DNA of 64,000 bases from CAZDKK01 sp964603725 (GTDB lineage: Bacteria; Eisenbacteria; RBG-16-71-46; CAIMUX01; WJJG01). The notes beneath the pieces were generated by a model. It saw only the letters and a list, made by a program, of their open reading frames with translations. It searched no databases and was not told the DNA's origin. The position numbers were made by a program, and so were the translations under genes. This document shows positions 59,800 through 64,000 of this stretch, piece by piece. The stretch covers positions 1 to 64,000 of the forward strand of contig CAZRWW010000016.1 of assembly GCA_964603725.1 (NCBI GenBank), read 5' to 3'. Position 1 is the stretch's first letter. Each line of letters begins with the position of its first letter.

Positions 59800-60906
59800 C
59801 TACCCGATCGTCTTCCTGAACCGCCCCGCCGCGAACCCCAGATTGCCCAGCCCGAGCGCCAGTAGCGCCAGGTGCTGTCCCCACAGCGCCTCGAGACCCG
59901 TTCCCTTCAGGAACACGGCGCGCACGATCTCCAGATAGTGGCGCACGGGATTGAGGAGCGTGAGCCACCGGAAGACCTCCGGCATGCTGCTCACCGGGAA
60001 CATGAAGCCCGAGAGCAGGATCGTCGGCATGAAGATGAGGAAGCTCGCCATGAAGGCTTCCTGCTGAGTGCGCGAGATGGTCGAGACCAGCAGGCCGATG
60101 CCCAGGCCCGAGAGGAGGAAGAGCACGCTTGCCAGGAGCAGCACCCCCAGGGATCCCCGGAACGGGATGTGAAACCAGAGGATCGCCACCGAGGTCACGA
60201 TCACGAGATCGATCAGTCCAAGGACCGCGAATGGAATCGTCTTGCCCGCGATCAGCTCGAGCGGGCGCAGGGGGCTGGCCATGAGCTGCTCGAGCGTACC
60301 GATCTCCCGTTCGCGAACGACGGCCAGCGACGTGAGCAGCAGACAGATCAGCATGATGATGACGCCCGCCACGGCCGGCACATTGTAGATGCGGCTGACG
60401 AGGCCGGGGTTGAACCAGACCCGCGTGCGTAGATCGATCAGCCCCGCCGCCGCGCGCCGCCCGAAGTCGAGCACGATCCTCTCGGCGTAGCCCTTGGCCA
60501 CCGTGGCGGTGTTGGAGTTGGTGCCATCGACCAAGACCTGCACCTCCTGCGCATCGCCGCGGCCGAGGGCGGCCGCGAAGCCGGGCGGGATCTCGAGCCC
60601 CACGACAGCTCGGCCGCGCTCGAGTGCCTGCACGAGGTCCGCGGACCGCTCCGAGTGTCCCACCACGCGGAAGTAGCCCGACTGCGCCAGCGCGTCGATG
60701 AGCTCGCGTGAGGAGGACGAGCGGTCGTGATCGACCACGAATAGGCGCGTGTCGCGCACGTCGGTCGAGACGGCATACCCGAAGACCAGGAGCTGGAAGA
60801 TGGGCGCGAGGAACACGATTCGCCGCAGCCGCGAATCGCGCAGGATCTGGATGAACTCCTTACGCACCATCTCGCGCACGCGCTCTATGGATGCGAAGCG
60901 GGTCAT
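59800..60906 (-). CDS. ABC-2 transporter permease (YbhR/YhhJ-like)
   Basis: A 368-residue exporter permease. The ATG at 60906 overlaps the neighbour's stop (ATGA). Membrane helices: one at about 27-45 (FLAPIFQLLVFGYAVS), then five from about residue 175. The cytoplasmic motif REREIGTLEQLMASPLRPLELIAGKTIPF is diagnostic of the YbhR/YbhS/YhhJ group. It ends only 17 bp from the convergent sigma-54 activator gene. It would work with the second permease and the two ATPase genes upstream. Confidence 0.92.
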   Translation of the reverse strand: MTRFASIERVREMVRKEFIQILRDSRLRRIVFLAPIFQLLVFGYAVSTDVRDTRLFVVDHDRSSSSRELIDALAQSGYFRVVGHSERSADLVQALERGRAVVGLEIPPGFAAALGRGDAQEVQVLVDGTNSNTATVAKGYAERIVLDFGRRAAAGLIDLRTRVWFNPGLVSRIYNVPAVAGVIIMLICLLLTSLAVVREREIGTLEQLMASPLRPLELIAGKTIPFAVLGLIDLVIVTSVAILWFHIPFRGSLGVLLLASVLFLLSGLGIGLLVSTISRTQQEAFMASFLIFMPTILLSGFMFPVSSMPEVFRWLTLLNPVRHYLEIVRAVFLKGTGLEALWGQHLALLALGLGNLGFAAGRFRKTIG

Positions 60907-62021
60907 GCCAGCTCCTTGCGGAAGACGCGCACGGCCAGCGCGATCCCGATCGCGGCAAAGGCGACCATCGACAGCCCCTGGGTCCACAGGGCCTCGGGGC
61001 CAACACCCTTGAGGAACAACCCGCGCGTGACCACGATGAAATAGCGCGCGGGGATGAGCCAGGTGATCGCCTGCAGCACCCGCGGCATCACATCGATCGA
61101 GAACATGAACCCGGAGAGCAGGTACGCGGGCAGGAAAGTCGCCAGCATCGCGACCTGCGTGGCGAGGAGCTGCGACCGAGCGGCCGCCGAGATGAAGATG
61201 CCCAGCCCCAGCGCGCCGATGAGAAAGAAGAACGACGTGCCCATCAGCCACACCGCGCTGCCCCGCAAGGGGACGTCGAACAGATGGGCCCCGATCAGCG
61301 AGGTCATGACCACATCCAACAGGCCGATCGCCAGATAGGGCAGGATCTTCCCCAGGATGATCTCCGCCCGCGAGACCGGCGTCGCGGCGAGCTGCTCCAG
61401 CGTCCCGCTCTCCCACTCGCGGGCGATCGTCAGCGAGGTCAACATGGCGGCGATGATCATCATGGTGACGGCGATCAGTCCCGGGACGATCATGTTGCGG
61501 CTCAGCATCTCTTCGTTGTACCAGACGCGGCTGGCGGCGCTGACCGGCGGCCGGGGGCGCACGTCCGCCGTCAAGCTGCCGCCGGCGTTCTGTACAATCG
61601 CCTGAAGGTAACCGAGCACGATCGTCGCGGTGTTGGCATCGGCGCCGTCGACGAGGGCTTGCAGCGACGCCGCGCGCCCCGCGCCCAGATCGGCGGCGAA
61701 ATCCGGAGGAATGATCAGGGCCAGGCGGACCGCGCCGCGGTCGAGCAGTCCGACGGCCTCGCCGGCATCCCCGGCGGGCGCGCGCAGCGCGAAGTAGCCC
61801 GAAGCGGAGAGCGCGGCGACGAGATCGCGACTGGCCCGGGACTGATCCTGGTCGACGACGACGATCTCGATGTCGCGCACGTCCCACGTGATCGCATAGC
61901 CGAAAAGCACCAGGAGCAGCGCGGGCAGCAGGAAGGCGAGCAGCAGGCTGCGCGGATCGCGCCGCAACTGCAGCACCTCCTTGCGCGAGATCGCCCACGT
62001 CCGCACCCAGTCCATCGCCAC
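60903..62021 (-). CDS. ABC-2 transporter permease (YbhS-like)
   Basis: A 372-residue partner of the permease just downstream. REWESGTLEQLAATPVSRAEIILGKILPY is the conserved loop; a first helix (SLLLAFLLPALLLVLFGYAIT) precedes a large extracytoplasmic domain. The gene follows the ATPase gene after 39 bp. The export substrate could be drugs or other hydrophobic compounds, as for YbhFSR in E. coli. Confidence 0.92.
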   Translation of the reverse strand: MAMDWVRTWAISRKEVLQLRRDPRSLLLAFLLPALLLVLFGYAITWDVRDIEIVVVDQDQSRASRDLVAALSASGYFALRAPAGDAGEAVGLLDRGAVRLALIIPPDFAADLGAGRAASLQALVDGADANTATIVLGYLQAIVQNAGGSLTADVRPRPPVSAASRVWYNEEMLSRNMIVPGLIAVTMMIIAAMLTSLTIAREWESGTLEQLAATPVSRAEIILGKILPYLAIGLLDVVMTSLIGAHLFDVPLRGSAVWLMGTSFFFLIGALGLGIFISAAARSQLLATQVAMLATFLPAYLLSGFMFSIDVMPRVLQAITWLIPARYFIVVTRGLFLKGVGPEALWTQGLSMVAFAAIGIALAVRVFRKELA

Positions 62022-62060
62022 CTCGCTCCGGCCGCGCCCGCCCGATCCCCGTCGTCTCGG

Positions 62061-63104
62061 CTACCCGCGCGGCGCGCCGCCCTCGGCGTGCACGCGCGCC
62101 ACAAAGACATCCTCCAATGATGGTGGAATCCGCCGCAGCTCCGTGACCTTGACGCCCCCGCTGGCCAGGCGCGCGCTGATCGCGCGGCCCGCGGCATCGA
62201 CGTCGCCCGCCGCGGAGTGCGCCAGGATGACGTGCAGCGCGCGGCCGAACAGCCCGACCTCGGCGACCTCGCCCGCGCCGGCCAGCAGCTCCGCCGCCCG
62301 AGGCCCGCTGTCGGTGAGAATCTCGAGCAACGGCGCGCGCAAGTCCGCCTTCATGCCCGCCGGCGTGTCGAGCGCAATCAGCCGGCCGCGGTTCATGAGC
62401 GCGAGGCGGTGGCAGTACTCGGCCTCCTCCATGTAGTGCGTCGAAACGAGGATGGTCGTGCCGCCGCCCGCCAGGGTGTAGATGAGATCCCAGAAGGATC
62501 GGCGTGAAAGCGGATCGACGCCCGAGGTCGGCTCGTCCAGGAATAGAATCGGCGGCTCGTGCAACACCGCGCAGCCCAGCGCCAGCCGCTGCTTCCATCC
62601 CAGCGCCAGCTCGGCGGTCAAACGGCGGCTCATCCGCGTGAGTCCGGCCATCTCCAGGACCCACTCGCGCCGGGTCGTGCGGCGGGCGGGAGGCACGCCG
62701 TAGAGCCCCGAGAAGAAGGTGATGTTCTCATCGACGGTGAGATCGCTGTACAGCGAGAAGAGTTGCGACATGTAGCCGATGCGCTGCTTGATCGCGTCGG
62801 TCTCGCGCATGATGTCGTGGCCGGCGACACGGCCCGTGCCGCTCGAGGGGGTCAGCAACCCCGCCAGCATCTTGATCGTGGTGGTCTTGCCCGCCCCATT
62901 GGGGCCCAGGAAGCCGAAGACTTCCTCGCCGCGGATGCTGAAGCTCACCGCATCGACCGCGGTGAAGCGCCCGAAGACCTTGGTCAGCCGCTCGACGGTG
63001 ACGGCCGGGGCGGTGACAGCCGGGGCCGCGACGGCCGGGGTGTTCCCAGACCCGCGGTCGGCGGCGAGCCGGCCGGCGCCGGCCTCGGAACCGGGGTCGC
63101 TCAT
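62061..63104 (-). CDS. ABC transporter ATP-binding protein (YbhF second half-like)
   Basis: A 347-residue ATPase. The ATG at 63104 follows GGGGGAGG and overlaps the preceding stop (ATGA). A short Ala/Pro/Val-rich N-terminus (PAVAAPAVTAPAVTVE) precedes Walker A GPNGAGKTT; signature ELALGWKQRLALG is a variant of LSGGQ; Walker B ILFLDEPTSGVDP and H-loop STHYMEEAEY follow. In E. coli YbhF, two such domains are fused; here they are separate genes. Confidence 0.93.
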   Translation of the reverse strand: MSDPGSEAGAGRLAADRGSGNTPAVAAPAVTAPAVTVERLTKVFGRFTAVDAVSFSIRGEEVFGFLGPNGAGKTTTIKMLAGLLTPSSGTGRVAGHDIMRETDAIKQRIGYMSQLFSLYSDLTVDENITFFSGLYGVPPARRTTRREWVLEMAGLTRMSRRLTAELALGWKQRLALGCAVLHEPPILFLDEPTSGVDPLSRRSFWDLIYTLAGGGTTILVSTHYMEEAEYCHRLALMNRGRLIALDTPAGMKADLRAPLLEILTDSGPRAAELLAGAGEVAEVGLFGRALHVILAHSAAGDVDAAGRAISARLASGGVKVTELRRIPPSLEDVFVARVHAEGGAPRG

Positions 63105-64000
63105 GATCGGTCCTCCCCCGCGGCCGCCACTCGCTCGATGAAGACATCCTCCAGCGACGGCGCGACGACCTCGCTGCCGAGCACGGGGAAGCCCGCCTCC
63201 GCGAGGGCGCCAGCGAGCGACGGCAGATCGCGTCCGGCGTCGTCGACCCGCAGGTGGAGGCGATCGCCGAAGATGGCCGCGCGGCGCACCTGCGGCAGGC
63301 CGGTTGCGCGGGCCAGCGCCTCGCGCGGCCGCGCGACGCGCAGCGCGAGCAGGTCGCCGCGCAAGGAGGCCTGCAGCGCGGCCGGGGAATCGAGAGCCAG
63401 CAGGCGCCCGGCCGAGATCAGCGCCAGGCGATCGAAGCGTTCGGCCTCGTCCATGTACGAGGTGCTGGCCACGACGGTGATGCCGCGCGCGACCATCTCG
63501 TGCACGATCATCCACAGGTCGCGCCGCGAGAGGGGATCGACGCCGAACGTCGGCTCGTCCAGCAGGAGGATGCGCGGCTCATGGATGAGAGCACAGGAAA
63601 GGCCCAGCTTCTGCTTCATCCCGCCCGAGAGCCGTCCGGCCAGGCGAGCGGCGAACGGCTCCAGCCCGGAGAACCGGAAAAGGCGCGCGAGGCGCGCGTC
63701 GCGCTCGGCCGGGGGGACGCGGTAGAGGTCGGCGTAGAAGCGCAGGTTCTCGAGCACGGTCAGATCGGCGTACAAGCCGAAACGCTGTGACATGTAGGCG
63801 ATCTCGTTCTTCACGCGCTCGGGATCGCGGGCGACGCTGATGCCGTGCAGGAGCGCATCGCCCGATGTCGGGCGCAGGACGCCCGCCAGCATGCGCAGCA
63901 GCGTCGTCTTGCCGGCGCCGTCAGGGCCCACCACGCCGAAGAGCTCGCCCGGCGCCACGCGGAAGCTGAGGGCGTCGACGGCGACGAGATCGCCGAAACG
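63101..64000 (-). CDS. ABC transporter ATP-binding protein (YbhF first half-like), 5' end outside window
   Basis: The visible 299 residues start mid-gene at the window edge (RFGDLVAVDALSF). Walker A GPDGAGKTT, signature RLSGGMKQKLGLS, Walker B ILLLDEPTFGVDP and a GITVVASTSYMDEAERFD H-loop region in which the usual His is replaced by Ser. It should act with the next ATPase and two permeases; an HlyD-type fusion protein is expected upstream, outside the window. Confidence 0.93.
   Translation of the reverse strand, partial: RFGDLVAVDALSFRVAPGELFGVVGPDGAGKTTLLRMLAGVLRPTSGDALLHGISVARDPERVKNEIAYMSQRFGLYADLTVLENLRFYADLYRVPPAERDARLARLFRFSGLEPFAARLAGRLSGGMKQKLGLSCALIHEPRILLLDEPTFGVDPLSRRDLWMIVHEMVARGITVVASTSYMDEAERFDRLALISAGRLLALDSPAALQASLRGDLLALRVARPREALARATGLPQVRRAAIFGDRLHLRVDDAGRDLPSLAGALAEAGFPVLGSEVVAPSLEDVFIERVAAAGEDRS

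Overview
The window is a high-GC bacterial chromosome segment from a draft assembly. It carries three runs of exactly 100 N (9520-9619, 12094-12193, 19860-19959). The genes suggest an uncultivated Gram-negative lineage of the FCB group: secreted propeller and FG-GAP proteins that share a C-terminal sorting-like domain, an FGE-type lipoprotein signal in several exported proteins, a Bacteroidetes-like Hcp/TssD family, and a selenoprotein SelD. Candidatus Eisenbacteria or a neighbour would fit, but this is an inference from gene style; no rRNA or tRNA is present.

Left part (1-10.4 kb, all on the minus strand): one long array for tungstate/molybdate and selenium. It reads tupA, tupB, tupC (tungstate ABC importer), moeA, moaA, moaC, a MOSC protein, mogA (molybdenum cofactor), an M48 lipoprotein protease, a cysteine desulfurase-like protein, a DUF3343 Se/S carrier-like protein and selD. 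SelD is itself a selenoprotein: codon 18 is an in-frame TGA followed at once by a bacterial SECIS-like hairpin. An ordinary start call would miss its first 53 residues.

Middle left (10.7-28.9 kb): a secreted six-bladed propeller, a histidine kinase/response regulator pair, a 1092-residue secreted Cys-rich protein, peptidase T, a NatAB-type ABC exporter, two small heat shock proteins, a CYTH protein, a nucleotidyltransferase, and a coupled pair made of a MarR-GNAT fusion and an S41 protease. A palindrome, possibly its own operator, lies just upstream of the MarR gene.

Middle (28.9-44.3 kb): a contractile injection (type VI secretion-like) cluster. On the minus strand it reads an acidic spike-associated protein, an HsmA-like membrane protein, ClpV/TssH, TssB, TssC, two Hcp/TssD paralogues, VgrG, TssE, TssF and TssG. 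A PAAR protein and a tandem DcrB/DUF1795 protein are divergently transcribed. No TssJ, TssL, TssM, TssK or TssA is present in the window. The PAAR protein and the divergent acidic protein share a C-terminal domain.

Right part (44.7-64 kb): a lipoprotein alpha/beta hydrolase, a 14-repeat FG-GAP protein, an LVIVD-repeat propeller, a YncE-like propeller, a second six-bladed propeller paralogous to the one at 10.7 kb, a small secreted protein, a TPR/sigma-54 activator and a YbhFSR-type ABC exporter that runs off the right edge. The 3' tail of the hydrolase gene and its downstream G-rich hairpin recur, with compensatory base changes, 7.2 kb away at 53313-53438.

Short GC-rich tandem repeats (21-36 bp units) recur throughout, both in frame inside genes and between them; one assembly gap sits inside such an array.
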